This document shows positions 8,297-17,782 of a DNA stretch of 64,000 nt, piece by piece; position 1 is the first letter of the stretch; every line of letters begins with the position of its first letter. The notes under the pieces were generated by a model. The model had not been told where the DNA came from. It saw nothing but the letters and a program-made list of their open reading frames with translations, and ran no database searches. The translations under genes and the position numbers were made by a program. This DNA comes from Thermobaculum terrenum ATCC BAA-798 (GTDB taxonomy: Bacteria > Chloroflexota > Chloroflexia > Thermobaculales > Thermobaculaceae), in contig NC_013525.1 in assembly GCF_000025005.1 (NCBI RefSeq), positions 1,328,501 to 1,392,500 on the forward strand, read 5' to 3'.

Positions 8297-9788
8297 TCAT
8301 CACCCTCTTGTGCATCTCACTCACCTGGCTCCTCAAGAGCTTGCCCGCTGCATTACGAGGCACTGACTCCACAAAAATCACCCTCTTAGGAGCTTTATAT
8401 GAAGCCAAACGAGACTTACAGTAGGATCTTACTTCCTCCTCAGTGAGGTTTGAACCAACTTTCAACTTAACGCTGGCTACAGGAATCTGACCCCATTCTT
8501 GGTCAGCAACAGCCGTAACACATGCATCATCTATTTCAGGATGGGACATAAGCACACTTTCAACTTCAACTGGAGATATATTCTCCCCACCAGATACTAT
8601 CAGATCATCTCTCCTATCGATCACATAGAGAAAGCCGTTATCGTCAATATATCCGTAATCCCCAGTTCTGAATTCTCCACTCTCCCTGGGTAAGATCCCC
8701 GCCTTTGGATCCCAGTAGCCGCTAAAGAGCATAGGAGCCTCAACCACTATCTCGCCCTCTTGGTTTGGACCCAGATAACCTCTATTCTCATCAAAAACCT
8801 TCAGAACCGCTGGCATTATAGGTCTTCCCGATGAGCTTGGCCTGGATCGTACCTCTGATGGAGGCATGGTCGCTATTTGAGAAGTAGTCTCGGTCATACC
8901 ATATGTTGGAGCCACAGGTAGTCCCATATTTAGCGCCTCTAACACAAGATCAGGTTGAATAGGACCTCCACCTAGGAGTACGCATCTCAAACGTGACTCG
9001 TACCGTACTCCATTTCGGCTATCTATCATCCGTCGGAGCATGGTGCTGACTACCGATAGCAAAGTAACATCGTGCTTCTCGATATCATAGTTGACCGATT
9101 CAGGATCGAACCCTTCATGAAGTAAAATTGAGCTCCCATAGATAACGCTGCGAATGATGATAGACATCCCTCCAACATGAAACAACGGCATACAGGCTAG
9201 CCAGATATCCTGAGGAGTAGCTCCTATGTTTAGAGCCGAGCCAACAGCGTTCCACCAGAAATTACCATAAGTCAGAACTATACCTTTGGGCTTACCAGTA
9301 GTGCCAGAGGTATGGATGATAGCTAAAGGATCGCTGGACTTGAAATAATCCCGGGAGCTAAAACTATGATCTGGGGATGAGTTCAACACCATTTCATCCA
9401 TCAAAACTATATCTGCACTATCACACAGAGCCATATTTGCCACTTTGCCCAGATTAGAACTATCAACAAGTAGTACTCTGGGCTTAATCGTATTGAGTTG
9501 GTAGGCAACTTCTTCTCGAGACAAGCGCGTATTTAAGGGAACCACAATGGCACTAATCTGCATGGCTGCATGCACAGCATATATAAAGTTAAGAGACGGC
9601 TTAGATAATATGGCTATTCTGTCATGAGGCCCTACTCCTTTTTTGGCCAAGATCGAAGCAAGAGCCACAACATTATGGTAAAGTTGTCGATAAGTAATGA
9701 CCTCATTCCCATACAACAGTGCCTTATGATTGGCATTAGTTTTAGATTGATATAGAAGCCAGTTAGGCAAAAGGAAGCTCTCAGACAT
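8286..9788 (-). CDS. menE: o-Succinylbenzoate--CoA ligase
   Basis: A 500-residue acyl-adenylate-forming enzyme that activates o-succinylbenzoate for ring closure by MenB. It contains the P-loop-like IIHTSGTTGKPKGI, the adenylate motif YGMTETTSQ, the hinge GEFRTGDYGYID.NG and DRRDDLIVSGGENI, and the C-terminal catalytic Lys in PRNAAGKLLR. General fatty-acid ligases share these motifs; the assignment to MenE rests on its place directly after menA in an operon with menF, D, H and B. Confidence 0.93.
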   Translation of the reverse strand: MSESFLLPNWLLYQSKTNANHKALLYGNEVITYRQLYHNVVALASILAKKGVGPHDRIAILSKPSLNFIYAVHAAMQISAIVVPLNTRLSREEVAYQLNTIKPRVLLVDSSNLGKVANMALCDSADIVLMDEMVLNSSPDHSFSSRDYFKSSDPLAIIHTSGTTGKPKGIVLTYGNFWWNAVGSALNIGATPQDIWLACMPLFHVGGMSIIIRSVIYGSSILLHEGFDPESVNYDIEKHDVTLLSVVSTMLRRMIDSRNGVRYESRLRCVLLGGGPIQPDLVLEALNMGLPVAPTYGMTETTSQIATMPPSEVRSRPSSSGRPIMPAVLKVFDENRGYLGPNQEGEIVVEAPMLFSGYWDPKAGILPRESGEFRTGDYGYIDDNGFLYVIDRRDDLIVSGGENISPVEVESVLMSHPEIDDACVTAVADQEWGQIPVASVKLKVGSNLTEEEVRSYCKSRLASYKAPKRVIFVESVPRNAAGKLLRSQVSEMHKRVMSEK

Positions 9789-9811
9789 AACGGCATTCCT
9801 CAGGAGAAAGG

Positions 9812-10717
9812 CTAAACTAGCAAAGTCACTGATAGGATCAACCCAAAAATCAGATGTAATCTACCTGTAGCTTTCAAAGCTGAATTTAATTCTGGCCCTT
9901 TAGAAGAGTACAGTACTGTCCGCGTGGACCTAATAGCCAGGGGCAAAGTGAAGAGAACCGCTGCAGACCAAATAGGCAAGATCCCTGAGATGACACCAAT
10001 GATCACGGTAAGATAAGCAACCAAGATAAGTACTAAGTATTCACTACGCGCAGCACGATCACCAATGATAACGGCAAGGGTTTTCTTGCCAGCAGCTTTG
10101 TCAGAATCGATATCGCGAACATTATTGACTACCAGTATGGCAGTAACTAGCGCAGCAACAGGTAAAGAAAGGAGTAAAACGAAGCCGTTTACAGACTCTG
10201 CATGTACGTAGTAGGTACCAATGACAGCCACTAGGCCAAAGAAAATGAACACAAATAAGTCACCTAGGCCTATGTAGCCGTATGGAATAGGACCTCCGGT
10301 ATAAGTAACAGCAGCTATGATAGCCGCTATACCTATAACAAGTATCGGCCACCCTGCAAGATAGATAAGATATAAGCCAAGCAAAGCTGCAATTAGGAAA
10401 CAAAGAGCAGCCGCCAGAAACATGGTTCGAGGAGTAACAAGGCCTAGCTGGAGAGGTCTTATGGGGCCTTTTCTGTTCGAGGTATCGGCACCGGAGAGAA
10501 AATCATAGTAATCGTTTATGAAGTTGGTACCTATCTGTATAAGTAAAGCCGCAAGGAGCGCAGCAACGAATCCCAGAGGTCGAAAGTGACCCTCTCGGAT
10601 GGCGGCTGCTGTACCCACCAACACTGGGACAACAGCCGCAGGTAAGGTCGGAAGTCTAGTAGCTAACAGCCAAGCCCTGAGCATGTTCATTTGATCGTAT
10701 GCGGGCCTGCCAGTCAT
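9812..10717 (-). CDS. menA: 1,4-Dihydroxy-2-naphthoate polyprenyltransferase
   Basis: A 301-residue integral membrane UbiA-family prenyltransferase that attaches the isoprenoid tail to DHNA. The first Asp-rich motif is NFINDYYDF and the second is NNVRDIDSDKAAGKKTLAV, with about eight or nine hydrophobic helices between and after. The opening WLLATRLPTLPAAVVPVL is typical of MenA. I start at the ATG at 10717, downstream of AGGAGG (10730-10735); the upstream TTG at 10741 would place that ribosome site inside the gene. It follows menB by fewer than 30 bases. Confidence 0.94.
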   Translation of the reverse strand: MTGRPAYDQMNMLRAWLLATRLPTLPAAVVPVLVGTAAAIREGHFRPLGFVAALLAALLIQIGTNFINDYYDFLSGADTSNRKGPIRPLQLGLVTPRTMFLAAALCFLIAALLGLYLIYLAGWPILVIGIAAIIAAVTYTGGPIPYGYIGLGDLFVFIFFGLVAVIGTYYVHAESVNGFVLLLSLPVAALVTAILVVNNVRDIDSDKAAGKKTLAVIIGDRAARSEYLVLILVAYLTVIIGVISGILPIWSAAVLFTLPLAIRSTRTVLYSSKGPELNSALKATGRLHLIFGLILSVTLLV

Positions 10718-10743
10718 GAGAAATAAAGACCTCCTAGTCAAGC

Positions 10744-11559
10744 TTAGGGTAACCTAGGAAACTTGGAGAAATCCGGCTTTCTCTTCTCTAGGAAAGCTCT
10801 ATATCCTTCCTTAGCCTCTTCTGTCATGTAGTAGAGCATCGTTGCATTGCCAGCGAGATCTTGGATACCTGCCAGACCATCTGTGTCGGCATTGAAGGCA
10901 GCCTTGAGGAACCTAAGAGCTATGGGACTCTTCTCAAGGAGTTCCTTGCACCACTTGATGGTCTCCTCTTCCAGTTGCTCAAGCGGTACAACCTTGTTTA
11001 CTAGACCCATCTCAAGGGCTTCTTGAGCAGTATATTGCCTACAGAGGTACCATATTTCTCTGGCCTTCTTGTGACCCACTACTCGGGCCATGTAGGTTGC
11101 ACCATAGCCTGCATCAAAGCTCCCTACCTTAGGACCAGTCTGGCCAAAGATAGCATTATCGGCAGCAATAGTAAGGTCGCAGATCAAGTGCAACACATGC
11201 CCTCCACCGATAGCATAACCAGCTACCATAGCTATAACTGGTTTGGGGAGATACTTTATCTGCTTTTGAAGATCTAGCACATTCAGCCTTGGGACGTTAT
11301 CTTCACCAACATAACCACCCTCACCCCTGTATCTCTGGTCACCTCCAGAGCAGAACGCTTTATCTCCTGCACCAGTTAGGATGGCAACACCTATCTCAGG
11401 ATCCTCACGTATATCGTTGAAGGCATCTATCATCTCTTTGACGGTTTCAGGCCGAAATGCATTCCTAACCTCAGGGCGATTGATAGTTACTTTTGCTATA
11501 CCCTCCGCTTTCTCATAGATTATGTCTTGATACTCTTTCGCCTTCTTCCACTGAACCAT
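10744..11559 (-). CDS. menB: 1,4-Dihydroxy-2-naphthoyl-CoA synthase
   Basis: A 271-residue crotonase-fold enzyme catalysing the Dieckmann-type ring closure of o-succinylbenzoyl-CoA. MenB signatures include the oxyanion segment [34 protein letters not shown] and the [14 protein letters not shown] stretch. The C-terminal [21 protein letters not shown] is typical of MenB and absent from most enoyl-CoA hydratases. It sits between menH and menA. Confidence 0.97.
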   Translation of the reverse strand: MVQWKKAKEYQDIIYEKAEGIAKVTINRPEVRNAFRPETVKEMIDAFNDIREDPEIGVAILTGAGDKAFCSGGDQRYRGEGGYVGEDNVPRLNVLDLQKQIKYLPKPVIAMVAGYAIGGGHVLHLICDLTIAADNAIFGQTGPKVGSFDAGYGATYMARVVGHKKAREIWYLCRQYTAQEALEMGLVNKVVPLEQLEEETIKWCKELLEKSPIALRFLKAAFNADTDGLAGIQDLAGNATMLYYMTEEAKEGYRAFLEKRKPDFSKFPRLP

Positions 11560-11581
11560 ATAACACTGCTCCTTTCAGTTT

Positions 11582-12415
11582 TTAGTTACGCTTACTAACA
11601 AGCCCATGATGCAATAAAAAATTAGAGACTATCAAAACGAATCTATCTGGATCCTCAAGATGTACACAATGACCACACCCCTCCACCTCCTCCAAGCTCG
11701 ACTTAGGCATAGAATGATGCATTCTACGCATCATCTCAACATATTTTTTATCCTCACACCCAGCAACCAATAATGTTGGGCAATCTATACTAGACAACTG
11801 ATTCCAGATAGGCAGATCCAATCCAGCGCTCAGACCTCGCAGGCTATTAGCTAGGCCTATAGGTCTATGTGAAAGTCTTTCGGCTCTAATCCGCAGCCTG
11901 ATATTTTCTGGTAACTTTTTTTGGGTATGAAATAGCGGGAGGCTCTCCCAATAGTCGACAAAAGATTTCACTCCCTCTCTTTCAATCATATCGGCCAATG
12001 ATTGATCACTACGTAATCTTTCTTGTCTGCTATCCTCGTCCTCTATCCCAGGAGATGTGCTCTCAAGGATCAAGGCAGTAACACGAGAAGTGTCCTGAAG
12101 AGCCAGACGCATGGCTATGCGTCCGCCCATGGAATATCCGAGCAAAATATACTTACTGACATTCAAAAGGTCCAACAACTCACATAAACATCGCACCGCA
12201 TAATCCATACTATATTTATCAACCTCTAAAGGGGCTTCAGACAAGCCATGTCCTACCAGATCAGGAGTTATTAGGGAAAAATGGTCTTGCAGGGGCTCAA
12301 TTATATGTTCCCATGTATGATGTGAGCCCGTGAAACCATGCAATAGAAGCATGGGGAAGCCACTACCATAAGTCTCGTAATATGTTTTTACTCCAGCAGT
12401 CAATGCTACAGGCAT
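11582..12415 (-). CDS. menH: 2-Succinyl-6-hydroxy-2,4-cyclohexadiene-1-carboxylate synthase
   Basis: A 277-residue alpha/beta-hydrolase that eliminates pyruvate from the MenD product. It has LLHGFTGSHHTWEHI, the nucleophile elbow GYSMGG, the acid in LLVAGCEDKKY and the His in EGCGHCVHLEDP, so the Ser-Asp-His triad is complete. The HGFTGS opening and the arginine-rich lid (ERLSHRPIGLANSLRG) match MenH. It starts 7 bases after menD, confirming the pathway assignment. Confidence 0.93.
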   Translation of the reverse strand: MPVALTAGVKTYYETYGSGFPMLLLHGFTGSHHTWEHIIEPLQDHFSLITPDLVGHGLSEAPLEVDKYSMDYAVRCLCELLDLLNVSKYILLGYSMGGRIAMRLALQDTSRVTALILESTSPGIEDEDSRQERLRSDQSLADMIEREGVKSFVDYWESLPLFHTQKKLPENIRLRIRAERLSHRPIGLANSLRGLSAGLDLPIWNQLSSIDCPTLLVAGCEDKKYVEMMRRMHHSMPKSSLEEVEGCGHCVHLEDPDRFVLIVSNFLLHHGLVSKRN

Positions 12416-12422
12416 GATTACT

Positions 12423-14186
12423 CTAAATTGGGTTCATAGATGCTATATACTTTTGTATTTCCTGGCGAATGTCAGCCCGAATCTTTCTATTTATATCGCG
12501 GTCGGTACGTATCTCAATTAAGTCCGGGCCTTCCAAATTTTGGCATTCTAATACCGCATCTCGGAACTCCTGCCAGCTACTGCAAGGATGGTATCTGACC
12601 CCCAAGGCTCCAGCAACGCGCCCTAATTCAAGATTATGAGGAGTCCCAAAAAGCAATTCAAAGAATTCTTCATGGTTTCTGTATGGTAGCAGCGAGAATA
12701 TGCCACCTCCATTGTTGTTGACCAGTATCACTTTTATGGGGATAGAATGTTTAACTGATATTGACAAAGCTATGGCGTCATGTGCAAAGGACAAGTCTCC
12801 TATCACAAGAAAAACAGGTTTACCTGATGATGCCGCTACTCCAGTGGCAGTGGACAAAACTCCATCTATACCGTTGGCACCCCTGTTAGCAAAGATATGA
12901 AATGCCTTGTCTGTAAATGGGAAGTAAGTTTCTAAGTCTCTGACTGGCATACTGTTACCGACAAATATTTGAGAGCCAGCCGGAAGAGCATCCGATAGTT
13001 CAAAGAAAATACGCCCTTCGAATAGAGCATTGTTGATTCCAAGTACGGTCTCTGCTAGTTTGCAGGAAACTAGACTGTCCAGCTCAGCCCACTTACTCAA
13101 CCAACCTACGTCTCGATTCAATCTATCAGGCAGGAACTGGAGAACTGAATCAACAAACTCTTTAGCACTCGATTGTATAACTATGTCCGCAGCCCAATCA
13201 GGATCATGCCATCGGCCAAAATTATCGAGCAAAATACTGAATTTGAGATCTAATTGTCTAAGATAACGGTTGAGATTCTTGGATGTAGGAGAAGCTCCAA
13301 TCCTCAGTACTACCTCTGGAGGTTCGGGTAAGTAGCGAGGATCTCCACCCAATAGCAGATCATAGCTAGAGATAAGTAAGCTTCTATCTACATTATGAAT
13401 ACCAAGATTAGAAACACGATCAGCTACTAGCAAATAGCCGAGCCTAGCCGAAAGCTCCAGGATGGAATCCAGATGGTCACTACCTCCAGAATAACCACAT
13501 ACTATCCAACCTCTCCTAGACTGCTGTAGCAAATCCGATATCTTACTCGCTGATGCTTTCGAGAGAGGAGAAGTCCCCTCAAGATCAGGCGTAAGGATAG
13601 AATGCATATCCTCGCAAGAATCATCTTTCCTATTTTCGATTTCCTCAGGTATAAGGGGTTCTCTGAAAGGAAAATTGAGGTGTACTACACCGGCAGGAAA
13701 AGATAGTGCAGTCTGATAAGCCCTTCTAGCCACAGCTTTCAGATATCTATCTACCTGAAAATCATCCGATGGGACAGGCAGATTTATATGCCACTTAGGA
13801 TAAATACCATACAACTTACTCTGATCGATAGTTTGTGGAGATCCAAAATCAACAAGCTCGGGTGGTCTGTCACAGGTAATGACTATCAACGGTGTAGCAG
13901 AATAACTAGCTTCTATAACAGCCGGATAGAAATTAGATGATGCCGTACCTGATGTACACAGGGCCACTACGGGTTTTCGGGAGTGCTTAGCTAACCCCAA
14001 AGCGAAGAACGCCGTAGAACGTTCATCGAAATGCACCCAGAGTCTACGACCTGTCTCAGCAAAAGCTATAGCCATAGGAGCGGATCGGGAGCCAGGACTT
14101 AAACACACATGCTCCACACCGCATCTAATCAACTCATCAGCTAGAGCTCTAGCTGCCAATAGGTTAATCTTTCCAATTTCACTCAT
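12423..14186 (-). CDS. menD: SEPHCHC synthase (menaquinone ThDP enzyme)
   Basis: A 587-residue thiamine-diphosphate enzyme that adds succinic semialdehyde, derived from 2-oxoglutarate, to isochorismate. Recognisable features are CLSPGSRSAPMAIAF, DERSTAFFALGLAK, CTSGTASSNFYPAVIEA, GNSMPVRDLETYF, FANRGANGIDGVLSTATG and the ThDP/Mg segment GDLSFAHDAIAL with VNNNGGGIFSLLP. Length is normal for MenD. It lies 8 bases after menF. Its ThDP need links it to thiN and thiE at the left of the window. Confidence 0.96.
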   Translation of the reverse strand: MSEIGKINLLAARALADELIRCGVEHVCLSPGSRSAPMAIAFAETGRRLWVHFDERSTAFFALGLAKHSRKPVVALCTSGTASSNFYPAVIEASYSATPLIVITCDRPPELVDFGSPQTIDQSKLYGIYPKWHINLPVPSDDFQVDRYLKAVARRAYQTALSFPAGVVHLNFPFREPLIPEEIENRKDDSCEDMHSILTPDLEGTSPLSKASASKISDLLQQSRRGWIVCGYSGGSDHLDSILELSARLGYLLVADRVSNLGIHNVDRSLLISSYDLLLGGDPRYLPEPPEVVLRIGASPTSKNLNRYLRQLDLKFSILLDNFGRWHDPDWAADIVIQSSAKEFVDSVLQFLPDRLNRDVGWLSKWAELDSLVSCKLAETVLGINNALFEGRIFFELSDALPAGSQIFVGNSMPVRDLETYFPFTDKAFHIFANRGANGIDGVLSTATGVAASSGKPVFLVIGDLSFAHDAIALSISVKHSIPIKVILVNNNGGGIFSLLPYRNHEEFFELLFGTPHNLELGRVAGALGVRYHPCSSWQEFRDAVLECQNLEGPDLIEIRTDRDINRKIRADIRQEIQKYIASMNPI

Positions 14187-14194
14187 AAGAGATC

Positions 14195-15592
14195 CTACTT
14201 GATGCCATATACCCCGAACGGCAGGGAGGAAAAGATAGGTCGCATCTTAGCCTCGGACTCCAGATACTCTGCCTGGGGATCAGAATCAGAGACCATTCCA
14301 CAACCAGCAAACACAACAACCAGCTTATCTCTTACTGCAGCACATCTGAGTGATACAGACAATGAACCGTTACCTTCAGCATCAATCCACCCCATGGTAC
14401 CGCTATAGAGCCCCCGTGGTTGAGGCTCTAAGGCAGAAATAAGATCTATAGAAGGATATCTAGGATAACCGGCCACAGCCGCGGTTGGATGAATATATGT
14501 CAAAGCATCTAGCAAATCACGTCCTGGCTGGAGATATGCCTTGATAGGAGTTTGCAAGTGCAAGATATTAGGTAAATTTGTAACTGTCAGATCTTCCACA
14601 CCTATATGAGTTGCTACTTCCTTTAAAGCTTCAACTATACTCTGCACTACGAGATTGTGCTCATGCATATCCTTGCTGCTACCAAGTAGCCTCTTTAAGG
14701 CTAAGCCCTTCTGAGCAACTGAATCTTTTGAGACCTCTAATGGTACTGATCCGGCAAGGGCCATAGTAGCTAGCTTCCCATCGTAAACTTCCGCAAGCAT
14801 CTCCGGCGATGACCCTACAAAGCAGAAACCATCCTTACTAAGAGCGTAGAGATAAAGGTTAGGATAGTCAGAATGCAAGTTCCTCAGGAAATCACCTAGA
14901 TTCAGCTGTTGGTCAAGAGCTAAGAAAGCCTTTCGGGAAAGGACTACCTTCTCTACTTCTCCAGATCTTATATGCCTCTTTATGGTGTTTATGGCAGCGC
15001 TCCACGTACTGATATCTAGATCAGTTCTATAGCCTAATACCTGAACATTCTCAGCTGCATCACTAGAAGACTTCTCGGGATGAACTGCTGTTAGCAAGTC
15101 TAATACCTTAGATATCTGAACCAATTCTTCTTTCCTCGATATGGCAACTTGCAAGTAGGAATTGTCATCTCGAGTGTATAAGCATACCGTCGGCAAAAAC
15201 ACAGTTAGACAAACTTCTCTGGCCCAGAAGGCTTGTGGATCATCAGCGCGATCAAAGCTCGAGTACAGTCCTAAGATGGGAGAAGAGCTATCTCCTATAT
15301 CAAAACAAGACAGAAGGTTTTGAATATCTTCTCGAACAATGGCTGGAGCCGCGAAATCTTCATATTCTATAGACCTCGCAACCCCAAACCCGAGCATGGA
15401 AAATCCTCTATCATCAGACCACAGATAACACTGACACTGGTTGTCGGCAGATAGCTCAGCAAATAGGGTAATGAGCATGTCTAGAGACAGGTGTGGGAGT
15501 TCATAGAACAGTATAGAGGGTGATTCAACATCTGATACCGTACGAGATATCTTCAAACTCAGATGCTTAAGATCAGCAACATCTATAGACAC
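14195..15592 (-). CDS. menF: Isochorismate synthase (menaquinone-specific)
   Basis: A 465-residue chorismate-utilising enzyme that converts chorismate to isochorismate, the first step of menaquinone synthesis. The catalytic C-terminal half has VEKVVLSRKAFL (with the Lys expected of isochorismate synthases), FVGSSPEMLAEV, IHPTAAVAGYPR and LYSGTMGWID with the Mg-binding Glu near ESEAKM. Start choice: a TTG at 15619 is in frame, but GGAG at 15601-15604 fits the GTG at 15592 with 8-base spacing. It heads the men operon and competes with trpE and the chorismate mutase for chorismate. Confidence 0.92.
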   Translation of the reverse strand: MSIDVADLKHLSLKISRTVSDVESPSILFYELPHLSLDMLITLFAELSADNQCQCYLWSDDRGFSMLGFGVARSIEYEDFAAPAIVREDIQNLLSCFDIGDSSSPILGLYSSFDRADDPQAFWAREVCLTVFLPTVCLYTRDDNSYLQVAISRKEELVQISKVLDLLTAVHPEKSSSDAAENVQVLGYRTDLDISTWSAAINTIKRHIRSGEVEKVVLSRKAFLALDQQLNLGDFLRNLHSDYPNLYLYALSKDGFCFVGSSPEMLAEVYDGKLATMALAGSVPLEVSKDSVAQKGLALKRLLGSSKDMHEHNLVVQSIVEALKEVATHIGVEDLTVTNLPNILHLQTPIKAYLQPGRDLLDALTYIHPTAAVAGYPRYPSIDLISALEPQPRGLYSGTMGWIDAEGNGSLSVSLRCAAVRDKLVVVFAGCGMVSDSDPQAEYLESEAKMRPIFSSLPFGVYGIK

Positions 15593-15648
15593 GATTACAA
15601 CTCCAAGCAGTATATCCAAGACAGTTTAGCGCAGCAGCAACTAAAGTA

Positions 15649-16713
15649 CTAGCCGCTAGGTGTCTCTAACTTTTCATTCTCCCTGTACAGGGTATCTGTC
15701 TCTTCTCGACGGAGCAAGGTATGCGAGAGTATCACCTGTATAGCAGAGGCAACAGGCACAGCCAACAACACTCCTATTATCCCCATCAGTGATCCACCCG
15801 CTAACACTACGAAGAGCACTGTAAGAGGACTTAGCCCAACAGACCTCTGCATGATCTTAGGAACAAGCAGGTGGTTTTCCATCTGCTGAATTATTACATA
15901 AAGTAAGACCACTAATATGGCCTGCTTAGGTGACTGCGACAGAGCTATTAGGACCGCTGGTATCGCTCCGACTATGGGGCCTACTATGGGTATAAGCTCT
16001 GATATACCAGCTATAAGAGCCAATATGGCGGCGTAATTAATACCCAGGATCGTCAAACCTATAAAAGAAGCAATTCCTACTATAAGCCCAAGCGTTATCT
16101 GCCCTCGTGCATAGGCTCCTATTTTAGCTTCTATCTCATCAATGATATGCCTTATCTCAGGCCTACTGCTTGGAGAAGCGAGGCCTACCCAGGTACTTTG
16201 CACTCCCCTTCTTTCAAGCAACCAGTAGAATGCCATCACCAATATAGCCACAAAAGCACCTAGACCACTAATGAAGCTCAGAGTTACGTTCAATATACCC
16301 GCAGCCAACCTAGGAGCAGAGGATATAAGCCTCCTATAATACTCCTGAAGATCGCCAGATAGATTCTCTACCGGTATATTGAACCTCTGCTGTAGTTCTA
16401 TGATCTGTCTTTCGACAGCCCGCACCATATCCGGGCCAGACTCAACTAGCGCCATTCCTTGCCTAACAGCAGTAGGAATTATCAAGGAAAGTATCCCAGC
16501 AAAAACTAGGATAATTCCTAGATAGACTATGGCTATGGAAATTCCTAGAGGCAATTTCCTATTTAGGAAGGCGACAGCAGGGGAAATCGCCGAGGCGAAT
16601 ATTATAGCTATCACGAACAGCACAATTATGTCAAGCAACCTTATAACCAGGTATGCCCCAGCTAAAGTTAAAAGAACTACTAGGGTGTTGATAAATACTT
16701 GCTTGGCACTCAT
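15649..16713 (-). CDS. AI-2E/PerM family permease
   Basis: A 354-residue polytopic membrane protein of the AI-2E transporter (PerM, UPF0118) family. The N-terminus has two or three hydrophobic segments, then a soluble helical stretch (about 70-140), then four or more membrane segments. Family markers include GSELIPIVGPIVGAIPAVLIAL-like text (residues about 240-262), QQMENHLLVPKIMQ and VGLSPLTVLFVVLAGGSLMGI. Members export autoinducer or small anions or act in Na/H antiport; substrate cannot be read from sequence. The ATG has GGAGGG upstream. It lies 56 bases before menF on the same strand and may share its transcript. Confidence 0.88.
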   Translation of the reverse strand: MSAKQVFINTLVVLLTLAGAYLVIRLLDIIVLFVIAIIFASAISPAVAFLNRKLPLGISIAIVYLGIILVFAGILSLIIPTAVRQGMALVESGPDMVRAVERQIIELQQRFNIPVENLSGDLQEYYRRLISSAPRLAAGILNVTLSFISGLGAFVAILVMAFYWLLERRGVQSTWVGLASPSSRPEIRHIIDEIEAKIGAYARGQITLGLIVGIASFIGLTILGINYAAILALIAGISELIPIVGPIVGAIPAVLIALSQSPKQAILVVLLYVIIQQMENHLLVPKIMQRSVGLSPLTVLFVVLAGGSLMGIIGVLLAVPVASAIQVILSHTLLRREETDTLYRENEKLETPSG

Positions 16714-16861
16714 GAACCCTCCAGGTTCCGAACATTAGATAATATTGTCCATCCTAATCATCTCTGTGTCAAAGTGTTCACTTCTAGAGTTAAGAGGCTA
16801 CTTGATGCTACAGTAGAAACACCAGCCTTAGGCGATTTCTTGTGAGGAGGAAGTTGTATAT

Positions 16862-17581
16862 ATGTCTGACCCTATTAGAGTCACAGTATGGAACGAATTT
16901 AGACACGAGAAGACTCACCCAAGAGTAAAGGAAATTTATCCAGATGGCATACATAACGTAATAGCTGGCTTCCTGAAACAACAAGGTTTTGAAGTCCGGA
17001 CAGCTACGCTGGATGAGCCAGATCACGGCCTTGATGACAGCAAGCTAGATTCAACCGACGTATTGATATGGTGGGGCCATATGGCACACCATGAAGTATC
17101 TGATCATATCGTTGATAAAGTCCAGCAAAGAGTACTAAATGGCATGGGACTTATAGTCCTCCATTCAGGTCATTTTTCTAAGATCTTCAGACGAATGATG
17201 GGCACCAGTTGTGATCTAAAGTGGCGCGACGACGATTACGAAAGAATCTGGGTCGTTTCACCAGGTCACCCCATTGTAGAAGGGGTAGATCAGTACTTTG
17301 AACTTCCAGAGGAGATGTATGGCGAACCATTCGATATACCTCAACCTGATGAGTTGGTGCTGATTAGCTGGTTTAGAGGGGGAGAGGTCTTTAGAAGCGG
17401 TTGCTGCTATACGAGAGGAGCTGGAAGGATCTTCTACTTCAGGCCTGGGCATGAGACCCTGCCCACATATCATAACGAGAACGTACAAAAGATAATCTCG
17501 AACGCAGTAAGGTGGGCTGCGCCTAGATTCACTCCTGTCAGAGTGTTCGGGAATACCCAACCGGTGGAAAAAAGAGCTTAG
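16862..17581 (+). CDS. ThuA-like domain protein
   Basis: A 239-residue protein of the ThuA (trehalose utilisation) family, a glutamine-amidotransferase-like fold. Recognisable are [13 protein letters not shown], the segment [27 protein letters not shown] and [17 protein letters not shown]. The nucleophilic Cys of true class I amidotransferases is absent; family members act on oxidised sugars, though biochemistry is sparse. GAGGAGG lies 11 bases before the ATG. The gene is flanked upstream by a divergent permease and downstream by a terminator, so it is probably monocistronic. Confidence 0.88.
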   Translation: MSDPIRVTVWNEFRHEKTHPRVKEIYPDGIHNVIAGFLKQQGFEVRTATLDEPDHGLDDSKLDSTDVLIWWGHMAHHEVSDHIVDKVQQRVLNGMGLIVLHSGHFSKIFRRMMGTSCDLKWRDDDYERIWVVSPGHPIVEGVDQYFELPEEMYGEPFDIPQPDELVLISWFRGGEVFRSGCCYTRGAGRIFYFRPGHETLPTYHNENVQKIISNAVRWAAPRFTPVRVFGNTQPVEKRA

Positions 17582-17608
17582 TCATCTATAATCGTAAAAA
17601 TCCCATCT

Positions 17609-17650
17609 GTTAGGCGTGGTACTAGAAGTGAGTACCACGCCTAACTTTTG
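17609..17650 (+). terminator. Rho-independent terminator after the ThuA gene
   Basis: A perfect 15-bp stem (17609-17623 with 17631-17645) closed by a 7-base loop and followed by TTTTG. The stem is mixed GC/AU. It starts about 28 bases after the ThuA stop codon. Confidence 0.85.
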
Positions 17651-17782
17651 TAACCTGTAAACAAAAAGGAAAATAATCGGTCAATCAATAGCGAACTCAT
17701 AACTACTAAGTAAGTTCTATGCTAAACTCCCCTTCTAAGAAGCAGGCGATGATATTTGAAATTTCCAGGAGTGCTTTATAAA